From contig CANQQD010000008.1 of the NCBI GenBank assembly GCA_947625865.1, forward strand, positions 1 to 58,764: DNA of 58,764 bases, written 5' to 3'. How positions within the stretch are numbered: position 1 is the first letter of the stretch; every line of letters begins with the position of its first letter. The notes beneath the pieces were generated by a model. It searched no databases, had not been told where the DNA came from, and worked only from the letters and a program-made list of their open reading frames with translations. This DNA comes from an uncultured Clostridia bacterium (GTDB lineage Bacteria; Bacillota; Clostridia; Christensenellales; Borkfalkiaceae). A program made the translations under genes and the position numbers. Of this stretch, positions 16,210 through 23,629 are shown piece after piece.

Positions 16210-16692
16210 TCAGTGACGGCTGTCATAGTCGAGCGCGGCCGCCTTTTCGCGCTTTATGTACTCCAAAAACGCACGGCAGCCGTCGGTTATGTCGGCATAC
16301 GCCCGCTCGAAGTCGCGCGTGTACCATGGGTCGGCTATGTCGCGCGGGTCTGCCGTGAACGAGCACAGCTTGAATATCTTTTCGCCGAACTTGCCGCCCG
16401 TAAGGCGCAGTACGTCCATGAGGTTCTGCGTATCCATAACAAGGATATAATCGTTATTTATAACGTCGTGCAAGGTCATGATCCGCGCCCTGTGCGCGCC
16501 GACGAGACCGTGGCGGGCAAGCGTTTTTTGCGCGGGCGGATAGATGGGGTTCCCGTCCTCGTAGTCCGAGGTGCCGCACGAGGTTATGTTAAAGCTCGCC
16601 GATAGCCCCTCCTTCTCCACCATATCTTTGAATATTATCTCCGCCATGGGAGAACGGCATATATTGCCGAGACATACGAAGGTTACGTTCAT
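16210..16692 (-). CDS. low-molecular-weight protein-tyrosine phosphatase
   Basis: 160 residues. The catalytic loop is CLGNICRS right at the N terminus (CX5R) and the general-acid motif is ADPWYT (Asp) near residue 115, both diagnostic of LMW-PTP. These enzymes dephosphorylate tyrosine on bacterial kinases or, in some members, arginine. The ATG at 16692 was chosen because it overlaps the upstream stop as TGATG and leaves the standard N terminus MNVTFVCLGN. Second gene after the LOG-family gene, with which it is translationally coupled. Confidence 0.94.
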   Translation of the reverse strand: MNVTFVCLGNICRSPMAEIIFKDMVEKEGLSASFNITSCGTSDYEDGNPIYPPAQKTLARHGLVGAHRARIMTLHDVINNDYILVMDTQNLMDVLRLTGGKFGEKIFKLCSFTADPRDIADPWYTRDFERAYADITDGCRAFLEYIKREKAAALDYDSRH

Positions 16693-17276
16693 CAGTCCCC
16701 TATCTTCCTGTTGCGCCACGTCGTGCCGTTGGGCTTGTAGTTTTCGAGATATTTGACTATATCGCCCGAACCGTTAAAATAGCTGTAGAGCTCATAGCAG
16801 GCAAAGGTGATGAATTTACGTTCGGTCACCTCCTCCATAAATTTCTCGAGGTTGTCGTAGTAGCCGTCGATATTGTAGATGGCGATTGCCTTGTCGTGCC
16901 TGCCGAGTTGCTTCAATGTGAGGACCTCGAAAAATTCCTCGAACGTGCCTATGCCGCCCGGGACAACGATAAACGCGTCCGCCTCGTCCTCCATCAGCTT
17001 CTTGCGGGTAGACATGCTCTCGGTGTAGCTTACCTCGTCGCAGGCGGAATATAATTCCTCTATCCCCTCGTCGCGGAAAAACGAGGGCACCACGCCGTGG
17101 ATATATCCGCCGCCGCGCTTGAAGCCGCGGGCTGCCGCACCCATCAGTCCCGTGCCTCCGCAACCGAAAATAAGCGAATGTCCGTGGCGGGCGAGTTCTT
17201 CGCCGAGAGCCTCCACCTTGTCGATATACTTTTTGTCAATGTGCGCGCTTGCCGCGCCGAAAATACAGATCTTCAT
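16692..17276 (-). CDS. LOG-family Rossmann-fold protein (TIGR00730-like)
   Basis: 194 residues. The motifs are those of the LOG / lysine-decarboxylase-like family: FGCGGTGLMGAAARGF, MSTRKKLM and PGGIGTFEEFFE. Characterised members are cytokinin riboside 5'-monophosphate phosphoribohydrolases, and bacterial members may hydrolyse nucleotide monophosphates to base and ribose 5-phosphate. Decarboxylase activity is not expected. The start is the ATG with GGGAG upstream. The longer frame contains the promoter. Confidence 0.9.
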   Translation of the reverse strand: MKICIFGAASAHIDKKYIDKVEALGEELARHGHSLIFGCGGTGLMGAAARGFKRGGGYIHGVVPSFFRDEGIEELYSACDEVSYTESMSTRKKLMEDEADAFIVVPGGIGTFEEFFEVLTLKQLGRHDKAIAIYNIDGYYDNLEKFMEEVTERKFITFACYELYSYFNGSGDIVKYLENYKPNGTTWRNRKIGD

Positions 17277-17324
17277 AATTTTTTTCTCCCTATCATTTGC
17301 AGTTTTATGTAGCCGCAGTCTATT

Positions 17325-17353
17325 ATTGTAACACACCTGTCGGATTTTGTCAA
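17325..17353 (-). promoter_or_regulatory. promoter of the LOG-phosphatase operon
   Basis: Minus strand TTGACA (17348-17353), 17-nt spacer, TACAAT (17325-17330). Confidence 0.85.
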
Positions 17354-17441
17354 TATCCGATTTTTTACCGCGGGCATAAAAAAGCGGGCGAAATTCCACC
17401 CGCCGCTTTTTGCGCATGAATATTTGATTTTCCGTCTTGCG

Positions 17442-18020
17442 TTACTCGGACTTGCCGTCCCCGCCGTCGGCTTCGGGCGCAGCGGGCTCGCCCACCGTTT
17501 CAACAAATGCGACGCCCTTCTTTTCGGCTGCGAGCATTTCCTTTGCAAGCTTCTTTACGGGGTAGATCCTGCCGCGGTAGAGCGTGCCCGTAAGGTCGAC
17601 GGCATAGAGACGGAGAGTTTTTAATACCTTTTTGCCGTCGTTTTCGATTATTATTTTGCGCAGCTCGTCGCAGCCCAGATCGAGATTTATGGAACTGCGC
17701 TGCTCGAGCACTATACGCGTGTCGGGCTGCATTTTCTTCTCGAGCTTGTATTTTTCCGTAAGCGGGAAATTGACCTTGCCGTTCTGGATGCCGAGCTCGG
17801 TTATGCCCACGTCGTTTAAAGATTTGTTTCCTATAGTGAGACCTGCATAGCGGCGGCGCGTGCTGTCATCGACCGAATAGAAGCCGAGGAAGTTGAGCCT
17901 CTGCACGGCGATCTTGCTGTGCAGGCGCAAAAGAAGCCATACCACAACGCCGATGAGCGCAACCAGAATGATAGAGGCTATGAGCACGATAATGCCGCTG
18001 TTTTCGTTGAGCCATTCCAT
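17442..18020 (-). CDS. single-span membrane-anchored protein, unknown function
   Basis: 192 residues. One N-terminal membrane segment (GIIVLIASIILVALIGVVVWLLL, about 9-31) is followed by a soluble domain of beta/alpha character ending in an acidic tail (EPAAPEADGGDGKSE). The soluble part has RYAGLTIGNKSLNDVGITELGI, suggesting a beta-sandwich, but I do not recognise the family. AAGGTAGG precedes the ATG. It lies between the ssrA repeat array and an imperfect hairpin (17380-17410) that may end its transcript. Confidence 0.75.
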   Translation of the reverse strand: MEWLNENSGIIVLIASIILVALIGVVVWLLLRLHSKIAVQRLNFLGFYSVDDSTRRRYAGLTIGNKSLNDVGITELGIQNGKVNFPLTEKYKLEKKMQPDTRIVLEQRSSINLDLGCDELRKIIIENDGKKVLKTLRLYAVDLTGTLYRGRIYPVKKLAKEMLAAEKKGVAFVETVGEPAAPEADGGDGKSE

Positions 18021-18047
18021 ATGGATACCTACCTTGATTTTTATATT

Positions 18048-18076
18048 ATAATAGTTACTTTACGGCGCTAAGTCAA
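18048..18076 (-). promoter_or_regulatory. promoter of the 192-aa membrane protein gene
   Basis: Minus strand TTGACT (18071-18076), 17-nt spacer, TATTAT (18048-18053). Confidence 0.7.
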
Positions 18077-18144
18077 TAATATGACGGAAAAAAATAAATT
18101 AATTTTCCGTCGGACGACGGAATTAAGAAATGTGTGGAATAACT

Positions 18145-18511
18145 GGGCTTCGGTACGACGGGACACAAGTCCCTCCGTATATCCACCAAGCGGGCGCGGC
18201 AGAGATGCAAGCAAGACAAGGAAACGGCGGAATGTGGACGAGTAAGCCCTGCGGGCTTCGGTACGACGGGACTCAAGTCCCTTCCTGTATTCCACCACGT
18301 CGCCCCGCCGCAGAGATGCAAGCAAGACAAGGAAACGGCGGAATGTGGACGAGTAAGCCCTGCGGGCTTCGGTACGACGGGACTCAAGTCCCTTCCTGTA
18401 TTCCACCACGTCGCCCCGCCGCAGAGATGCAAGCAAGACAAGGAAACGGCGGAATGTGGACGAGTAAGCCCTGCGGGCTTCGGTACGACGGGACACAAGT
18501 CCCTCCGTATA
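18145..18511 (-). repeat. tandem 111-bp array behind tmRNA
   Basis: Repeat heads GGGCTTCGGTACGACGGGAC fall at 18145, 18253, 18364 and 18475 (intervals 108, 111, 111). The two middle units are essentially identical, and the outer two share a variant segment (CCTCCGTATATCCACCAAGC). Read on the minus strand (the tmRNA sense) the units contain CTTGTCTTGCTTGC, GGATATACGG and an AAGCCC/GGGCTT hairpin, matching parts of the post-stop module. Open on both strands because 111 is divisible by 3, but not credible as protein. Confidence 0.85.
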
Positions 18512-18558
18512 TCCACCAAGCGGGCGCGGCACAAAAAGTGCCGCGCCCGCTTGGTGGA
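18512..18558 (-). terminator. long palindrome at the tmRNA 3' end
   Basis: Perfect 21-bp arms (18512-18532 and 18538-18558) with a 5-nt A/T loop. The right arm includes the mature tmRNA 3' end UCCACCA, and the left arm is its mirror image. The T run lies in the loop and not after the stem on the tmRNA strand, so action as a normal terminator is uncertain. Confidence 0.75.
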
Positions 18559-18939
18559 CGAGTCGGGACTTGCACCCGAGTCTTACGAGGTTCGAAAAAG
18601 GGTTCTACATACTTAGTCTTTCATTAAGCTTGGCTTCCGCACCCGAAAGACAGGGTGAATGAAGCGCATGCCGTTTTAATTAAACCGCAAAGCGCTCACG
18701 GCAGAAAACGCTTTGGGCGCTCCGTTTAAATGACGCCCCGTAACGCCAACGGAATACGTTACGGAACGGACCGCTTATACTTAAGCGGCGAGGGCGCAGC
18801 CTGCCACGCGAGCAGCGGGGAAAGCTACAACCTTTTCAGATTTGGTATCTGCGTTTAAATTTAATTTCCGTTTTTACAAAGCCGTGCCTTTGGTATGCTT
18901 TTCTTCCTCTCCTCCCGCAATCGAATCTGAAACTCGCCC
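18552..18939 (-). ncRNA. ssrA: transfer-messenger RNA (tmRNA)
   Basis: 388 nt. The 5' GGGCGAG pairs with the 3' CUCGUCC (7 bp, one G-U), followed by ACCA. Near the 3' end the conserved GACTAAGTATGTAGA and the T-arm CGGG-TGCAAGT-CCCG are present. The tag reading frame resumes at GCA and runs 23 codons, starting ADTKSEKVV and ending GCALAA before TAA. The ALAA end is the standard degradation signal read by ClpXP. The stop codon lies in a CCGCTTAA/TAAGCGG hairpin, as in helix 5. Rescues stalled ribosomes with SmpB, which is not in this window. The tag is longer than the common 9-15 residues. Confidence 0.96.
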
Positions 18940-18957
18940 GTGCGGATATCAATTAAT

Positions 18958-18987
18958 ATTATACAGACTGCGCGGCAAAAAAATCAA
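18958..18987 (-). promoter_or_regulatory. promoter of ssrA
   Basis: Minus strand TTGATT (18982-18987), 18-nt spacer, consensus TATAAT (18958-18963). The predicted start is about 12 nt before the mature 5' end. Confidence 0.8.
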
Positions 18988-19007
18988 GCGGTTTATTTTG
19001 TTTTTTA

Positions 19008-19036
19008 TTGACATTTTTTCACAAATGTTATAAATT
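19008..19036 (+). promoter_or_regulatory. promoter of the pfkB-type gene, very short leader
   Basis: TTGACA (19008-19013). The -10 is TATAAA (19029-19034, 15-nt spacer) or TAAATT (19031-19036, 17-nt spacer). The start codon is at 19045, leaving a leader of at most a few nucleotides and no Shine-Dalgarno. Confidence 0.6.
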
Positions 19037-19044
19037 GATTATGT

Positions 19045-19956
19045 ATGATCTACACCGTTACTTTTAATCCGTCGCTGGATTACTATGTAAATGTGAATAA
19101 TATTAAAAGCGGAATAATAAACCGCACGACCTCCGAAAGACTGGCTGTGGGCGGCAAGGGACTGAACGTTTCCCTCGCCCTCAAGGAGCTTGGCGACAAA
19201 ACGTTCGCGCTCGGGTTCGTGGCGGGATTTACGGGCAAGTATATCCGCGACAAGGTAACGGAGCTCGGGCTCGACTTCGAATTTATAGAGGTCGGCGGGC
19301 AGAGCCGCATAAACGTTAAGGTGAAGAGCAACACCGAAACGGATATAAACGGCTCGGGCGCGGTCATAACGCAAAACGACGTAAATAAACTTGTTAAAAA
19401 GCTGAAATCCCTTTTGAAAGAGGACGACTGGCTGATAGTTTGCGGGAGCGTGCCCACCACCCTCGACGAGTTTACCTACGCGAATATATTTAAAAAGCTG
19501 AAGACGATAAAGGGCGTGAATCTCGTTGTGGACGCATGCGGCAAACTCTTGACGGACACGCTGAAATATAAGCCCTTTTTGATAAAGCCGAATATATACG
19601 AAATGTGCGAGGTGTTCGGGCTTACGACGATACCCGACCTCGAGGGCATTTACGCCTGCGCGAGAGAGTTGCAAAAGATGGGGGCGAGAAACGTGATAGT
19701 CTCCATGGGCTCGGCGGGAGCGGCGATGGTCACCGAGACCAGCCAGTCGATGTATGTGCGCGCCGCGCGCGGCCAACTCGTCAATTCGGTGGGCGCGGGC
19801 GACACGATGGTCGCGGGATTTATACACGAATATCTCAATACAGGTAACTATTTTAAGGCTCTGAACTTTGCTACCGCTGCGGGAAGCGCGTGCGCCTTCA
19901 CAAAAAATCTTGCCACCAAAGAGCAGATAGAGTATGTGGAAAGTCTGATGCTATGA
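19045..19956 (+). CDS. 1-phosphofructokinase / hexose-phosphate kinase (PfkB family)
   Basis: 303 residues. PfkB-family features: N-terminal YTVTFNPSLDYYV, AVGGKGLNVSLAL (substrate site) and the catalytic NSVGAGDTMVAGF near residue 253. This subgroup (FruK, LacC, PfkB) phosphorylates fructose 1-phosphate, tagatose 6-phosphate or fructose 6-phosphate. FruK-like 1-phosphofructokinase is the best guess from the opening residues, but no fruA or fruR lies beside it. First gene of a five-gene run to apgM. Its stop overlaps the next start by 4 nt (ATGA). Confidence 0.85.
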   Translation: MIYTVTFNPSLDYYVNVNNIKSGIINRTTSERLAVGGKGLNVSLALKELGDKTFALGFVAGFTGKYIRDKVTELGLDFEFIEVGGQSRINVKVKSNTETDINGSGAVITQNDVNKLVKKLKSLLKEDDWLIVCGSVPTTLDEFTYANIFKKLKTIKGVNLVVDACGKLLTDTLKYKPFLIKPNIYEMCEVFGLTTIPDLEGIYACARELQKMGARNVIVSMGSAGAAMVTETSQSMYVRAARGQLVNSVGAGDTMVAGFIHEYLNTGNYFKALNFATAAGSACAFTKNLATKEQIEYVESLML

Positions 19957-20420
19957 TAGAAATGTATCTTACGGACGGCAACCCCCGCGAAACGCTCGAT
20001 AATATTCTGGGGCAAAGGCTCGGAAATTACGAGATAAAAAGGACGGAGAACGGAAAACCGTACATCGACGGCGATCCACTCTTCTTTTCCTATTCGCACA
20101 GCGGCGGACGGGGGCTTATAGCTATAAGCGACGCACCCGTGGGGGCGGACTTGGAGGCTTGCCGCGGAAAATCGGGACAAAGCGTTTTTTTGCGGTTTTC
20201 GGAGCGCGAGCAGGCGGAAATCGCAGAGGAGCGCGATTTTTTATATCATTGGACCGCGCGGGAGGCTTACATTAAGCTTTACGGCTTAAAATTGGCGGAA
20301 ATGTGGAGACGTATTGAGTTTTTCGGCGGGAAAATTTATGTTGACGGGCAGGCTATGCCCGTCAGGATACGCACCTACGCCTTTTGGTTCGGAGTGGGCG
20401 CGGTGTGTACGGAGGAATAA
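19953..20420 (+). CDS. Sfp-type 4'-phosphopantetheinyl transferase
   Basis: 155 residues. Transfers the phosphopantetheine arm of coenzyme A to a carrier protein. The family motifs are VGADLEAC (metal site), FSEREQAEI and WTAREAYIKLYG (usual WxxKEAxxK, here R replaces the first K). Short compared with Sfp itself (about 225), in the range of the compact AcpS/HetI-like bacterial forms. ATGA overlap with the kinase gene indicates coupling. No polyketide or peptide synthetase is near, so the target may be the fatty-acid acyl carrier protein. Confidence 0.85.
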   Translation: MIEMYLTDGNPRETLDNILGQRLGNYEIKRTENGKPYIDGDPLFFSYSHSGGRGLIAISDAPVGADLEACRGKSGQSVFLRFSEREQAEIAEERDFLYHWTAREAYIKLYGLKLAEMWRRIEFFGGKIYVDGQAMPVRIRTYAFWFGVGAVCTEE

Positions 20421-20421
20421 A

Positions 20422-21075
20422 ATGAAGTGCTTTATAATTGCGATGGAAAAGGAAGCCGCACCCATTTTTGAGGCGGCGGAGATACATAAGGACTACACGG
20501 CGGGCAACAAGCGGGTGGTTTTATGCAGCGTTTACGGCAGGGAAATCGCCGTTGTCGTCTGCGGCGTGGGCAAGGTGAACGCGGCAAGCGGAACGCAGTA
20601 CGCCATAGACTGCCTCGGCGCGACCGAAATAATTAATTTGGGAGTCGCCGGCGGGCTGCATGGCGGCGTTGAAGTTGGCGGCATATACTCCGTGTTTTCC
20701 GCCGTACAGTACGATTTTGACCTTGTGGAGTTAAACGGCGGAAAGATTGGCACGCTCGACGGCTTTGACGACAATTATCTGCCCCTCGCCCCCACGGACG
20801 GCTTTGAACTCAGAAGAGTGGGCACAGGCGACAGATTTAACGACGACTATGACGACTTTTTGCTTTTGACCGAAACGCTCGGCGCGGATATACGGGATAT
20901 GGAGCTCGGCGCGATAGCGCAGGTGTGCATGCTTTCAAATGTGGAGTGCCGCGCGTTTAAAATAATTTCGGACATCGCGGGCAGCGGCTCCACGACCGAA
21001 CAGTACGCAAAAAACCTCGATACGTGTTTTGTTTCGCTTAAAAATAATCTTGAAAAAATTATCGGGGCGGTGTGA
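20422..21075 (+). CDS. 5'-methylthioadenosine/S-adenosylhomocysteine nucleosidase-like
   Basis: 217 residues of the PNP/UDP phosphorylase fold. FIIAMEKEAAPIFEA at the start, NLGVAGGLHGG (ribose/phosphate loop) and DMELGAIAQV with IISDIAGSGS near the end match the MTA/SAH nucleosidase pattern (catalytic Glu in the ME segment and Asp in SDxA). Cleaves adenine from methylthioadenosine or S-adenosylhomocysteine in methyl-cycle salvage. GGAGG lies 6 nt before the ATG. Divergent from MtnN, so a related nucleoside hydrolase is possible. Confidence 0.85.
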   Translation: MKCFIIAMEKEAAPIFEAAEIHKDYTAGNKRVVLCSVYGREIAVVVCGVGKVNAASGTQYAIDCLGATEIINLGVAGGLHGGVEVGGIYSVFSAVQYDFDLVELNGGKIGTLDGFDDNYLPLAPTDGFELRRVGTGDRFNDDYDDFLLLTETLGADIRDMELGAIAQVCMLSNVECRAFKIISDIAGSGSTTEQYAKNLDTCFVSLKNNLEKIIGAV

Positions 21076-21076
21076 A

Positions 21077-21745
21077 ATGAAACCTTTGGGCGGCGGCTGG
21101 GACGAGCTTTTGTCCCCCCTGTTTTCGGACGAAAAATATCTTAAAATACGCGAATTTCTGAAGTACGAATACTCGCACTATATCGTATATCCCGATATGT
21201 ACGACCTGTACAACTGTTTCCGCTTTACCCCGCTTGAAAAGCTGAAGGCGGTGATATTGGGGCAGGACCCTTACCACGAGCCGGGGCAGGCGCACGGGCT
21301 GTGCTTTTCGGTGAAACCGGGCGTGCCCCTTCCGCCTTCGCTGCAGAATATTTACAAAGAAATAGAGAGCGATTTGGGGATAAGGGAGCCCGACTGCGGC
21401 GATCTGACAAAGTGGGCTGAAGAGGGCGTGCTGCTTTTAAATACCACCCTTACGGTGCGCGAGCACATTGCCAACTCACATTCAAAGTGCGGCTGGGCGT
21501 GGTTTACGGACAGCGTTATAAAGCTTATTTCGGAAAATACCGAACACACCGTATTCATTTTATGGGGCGGCAACGCCCGTGGAAAGGCGCCGCTTATAGA
21601 CCCCGCCAGACACCTCATTTTGCAGAGCGCGCACCCCTCGCCCCTCTCGGCGTACAACGGGTTTTTCGGGAGCAAGCCCTTTTCAAAGACAAACGATTAT
21701 CTTATATCGCACGGCAAAGCGCCCGTCGATTGGAATTTGAATTAA
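21077..21745 (+). CDS. ung: uracil-DNA glycosylase
   Basis: 222 residues, family 1 UDG, which removes uracil from DNA. The catalytic motif GQDPYHEPGQAHGLCFSV (water-activating Asp) and the leucine-loop motif HPSPLSAYNGFFGSKPFS are present, as is LLLNTTLTVR. It starts 1 nt after the nucleosidase stop, in the same run. Full length and apparently normal. Confidence 0.97.
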   Translation: MKPLGGGWDELLSPLFSDEKYLKIREFLKYEYSHYIVYPDMYDLYNCFRFTPLEKLKAVILGQDPYHEPGQAHGLCFSVKPGVPLPPSLQNIYKEIESDLGIREPDCGDLTKWAEEGVLLLNTTLTVREHIANSHSKCGWAWFTDSVIKLISENTEHTVFILWGGNARGKAPLIDPARHLILQSAHPSPLSAYNGFFGSKPFSKTNDYLISHGKAPVDWNLN

Positions 21746-21757
21746 CAGGATCCGGTT

Positions 21758-22969
21758 ATGAAATATATTGTAGTTTTAGGCGACGGAATGGCGGACCGGA
21801 AGATACCGGAACTCGGCGGTAAGACCTGCCTCGAAGCCGCAAAGACCCCCAATCTCGACAGAATAGCCCCTCTTTCGGAGGTGGGACTGTGCAAGACCGT
21901 GCCCGACGGAATGAAGCCCGGCTCGGACGTTGCCAATATGTCGGTGATGGGCTTCGACCCGAAGCTGTATTACACGGGGCGTTCGCCGCTCGAAGCCGTT
22001 TCGATGGGCATAAATTTAAGCGGCACGGACGTGACGTTAAGGTGCAATCTCGTCACGCTCTCGGACGACGAGCCGTACGACAAAAAAATAATGCTCGACT
22101 ACTCGGCGGGAGAGATAACCACCAAAGAGGCGGCGGAGCTGATAAATTATCTGAAAACATATTTCGACGGGGACAAGTTTCATTTTTACCCCGGGATATC
22201 GTACAGGCACTGCCTTGTGGTGAAGGACGGGTGCACGGGGCACGAGCTGACGCCCCCGCACGATATCTCCGACAGACCAGTGACGGGACATCTGCCTAAG
22301 GGCAAATACGGGGATATATACCGCGGATTTATGGAAAAAAGCTATGAACTTTTAAAAAACCACCCCGTAAACCTCAGACGTATCGCCGAAGGCAAAAGGC
22401 CCGCAAACAGCATTTGGCTGTGGGGCGAGGGCACAAAGCCGGACATGGACGATTTTGAACGGCTGCACAATCTCAAGGGGGGCGTGATATCCGCCGTCGA
22501 CCTCGTGAAGGGCATTGCCCGTACTGCGGGCATGAGGTGCATTGAGGTTGAGGGAGCGACGGGGGATTATAATACCGACTTTAAGGGAAAGGCGAACGCC
22601 GCCTGCGACGCGCTTTTAAATGGCGGGCTGGACTATGTTTATATACACATGGAAGCCCCCGACGAGTGCGGGCACCACGGCGACTACAGGCACAAGATCT
22701 ACTCCATTGAGCAGATAGACGAAAAAGTTGTGGCGACCGCTTTGAAGAGGCTCGGGAACGTGCCGTTTGCAATGCTCGTGTGCCCCGACCACCCCACTCC
22801 CTGCGCCTGCAAGACGCATACGTCCGACCCAATACCCTATCTTTTGTACACGAACGTCAGGGATTTGGGGAACGGCGCAAGGCGTTATACGGAGGACGAG
22901 GCGGCCTCAACGGGCGCGTATGTGCCCAACGGCTACCAGCTTATAGATAAACTCACGGGATTGAATTGA
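21758..22969 (+). CDS. apgM: cofactor-independent phosphoglycerate mutase (ApgM family)
   Basis: 403 residues. Interconverts 3- and 2-phosphoglycerate without 2,3-bisphosphoglycerate. The archaeal-type iPGM hallmarks are present: VVLGDGMADR at the start (metal-binding Asp), GSDVANMSVMGFDP with the nucleophilic Ser, DECGHHGDYRHKIYSIEQID, and the HPTPCACKTHTSDPIP metal site near the C terminus. This form is common in Clostridia. Last gene of the plus-strand run. A hairpin terminator follows at 22990. Confidence 0.93.
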   Translation: MKYIVVLGDGMADRKIPELGGKTCLEAAKTPNLDRIAPLSEVGLCKTVPDGMKPGSDVANMSVMGFDPKLYYTGRSPLEAVSMGINLSGTDVTLRCNLVTLSDDEPYDKKIMLDYSAGEITTKEAAELINYLKTYFDGDKFHFYPGISYRHCLVVKDGCTGHELTPPHDISDRPVTGHLPKGKYGDIYRGFMEKSYELLKNHPVNLRRIAEGKRPANSIWLWGEGTKPDMDDFERLHNLKGGVISAVDLVKGIARTAGMRCIEVEGATGDYNTDFKGKANAACDALLNGGLDYVYIHMEAPDECGHHGDYRHKIYSIEQIDEKVVATALKRLGNVPFAMLVCPDHPTPCACKTHTSDPIPYLLYTNVRDLGNGARRYTEDEAASTGAYVPNGYQLIDKLTGLN

Positions 22970-22989
22970 TTTTAAAGCGCTTTATAAAA

Positions 22990-23020
22990 GCGGCGGGACG
23001 GATAACAGCCGTCCCGCCGC
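22990..23020. terminator. bidirectional terminator between apgM and engB
   Basis: 12-bp stem GCGGCGGGACGG / CCGTCCCGCCGC with a 7-nt loop, flanked by AAAAG on the left and TTATATTGTTT on the right. The two genes converge here. Confidence 0.85.
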
Positions 23021-23046
23021 TTATATTGTTTATACAAACTGTATTT

Positions 23047-23628
23047 TTACAAGGATATTATCTGTTCTGTTTTTTCGAGTACGTCGCCCAGCCCCTGACG
23101 GGTCTCGGAGGATACGGCAATTATATTTCCCGCGCCGCATTTGAAGGCTGCGGCGATATTGGTTATGCTGCGCTGGGCCTGCGCGCGGGAGAGTTTGTCC
23201 GCCTTGGTGGCGATCACCGTAAACGGAATTATGCGGTAATTTAAAAATTCCACCATCTGCCTGTCGTCGGCCGTGGGGTCGTGGCGGATATCGACAAGAC
23301 TGAAGACGTGGGATATGCCCTGCTCCTGACCGAAAAAATCGTCCAAAAGCTTTGCCCACTTCAATTTTTCCGCCTGTGATACGCGCGCGTAGCCGTAGCC
23401 CGGGAGGTCGGCGAGAATAAATTCGCCCATGTCGAAATAGTTTATGAGCCGCGTCCTGCCCGGCTCCTTGGAGACCTTGGCAAGTTTTTTTACGTTGGCG
23501 AGCATATTTATAAAACTCGACTTGCCCACGTTCGACCTTCCGCACACGGCGATTACCGGCTTATCCGGTTTTATAAACTGTGCGGCGGAAGCCGCGCTCG
23601 TTATAAACCGCGCATTTATTTTGAGCAT
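23047..23628 (-). CDS. engB: ribosome biogenesis GTPase EngB/YsxC
   Basis: 193 residues. TRAFAC GTPase needed for large-subunit assembly. G1 is GRSNVGKSS, G3 is DLPGYGYA and G4 is TKADK, with the family's KEPGRTRLINYF switch I region. It starts right after the lon stop on the same strand. The lon-engB pairing is conserved in many Bacillota. Confidence 0.96.
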   Translation of the reverse strand: MLKINARFITSAASAAQFIKPDKPVIAVCGRSNVGKSSFINMLANVKKLAKVSKEPGRTRLINYFDMGEFILADLPGYGYARVSQAEKLKWAKLLDDFFGQEQGISHVFSLVDIRHDPTADDRQMVEFLNYRIIPFTVIATKADKLSRAQAQRSITNIAAAFKCGAGNIIAVSSETRQGLGDVLEKTEQIISL

Positions 23629-23629
23629 A

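Noticed and set aside
18145-18511. CRISPR array
   Set aside because: Units are near-identical over their whole 111 bp with no variable spacers, and no cas genes are present. The 70-bp and 22-bp arrays also fail the repeat/spacer pattern.
18068-18627. Long open frames on both strands over the ssrA array, looking like repetitive proteins
   Set aside because: The 111-bp period is divisible by three, so any frame stays open. Both strands are open at once, one frame runs through the tmRNA end, and there is no start signal.
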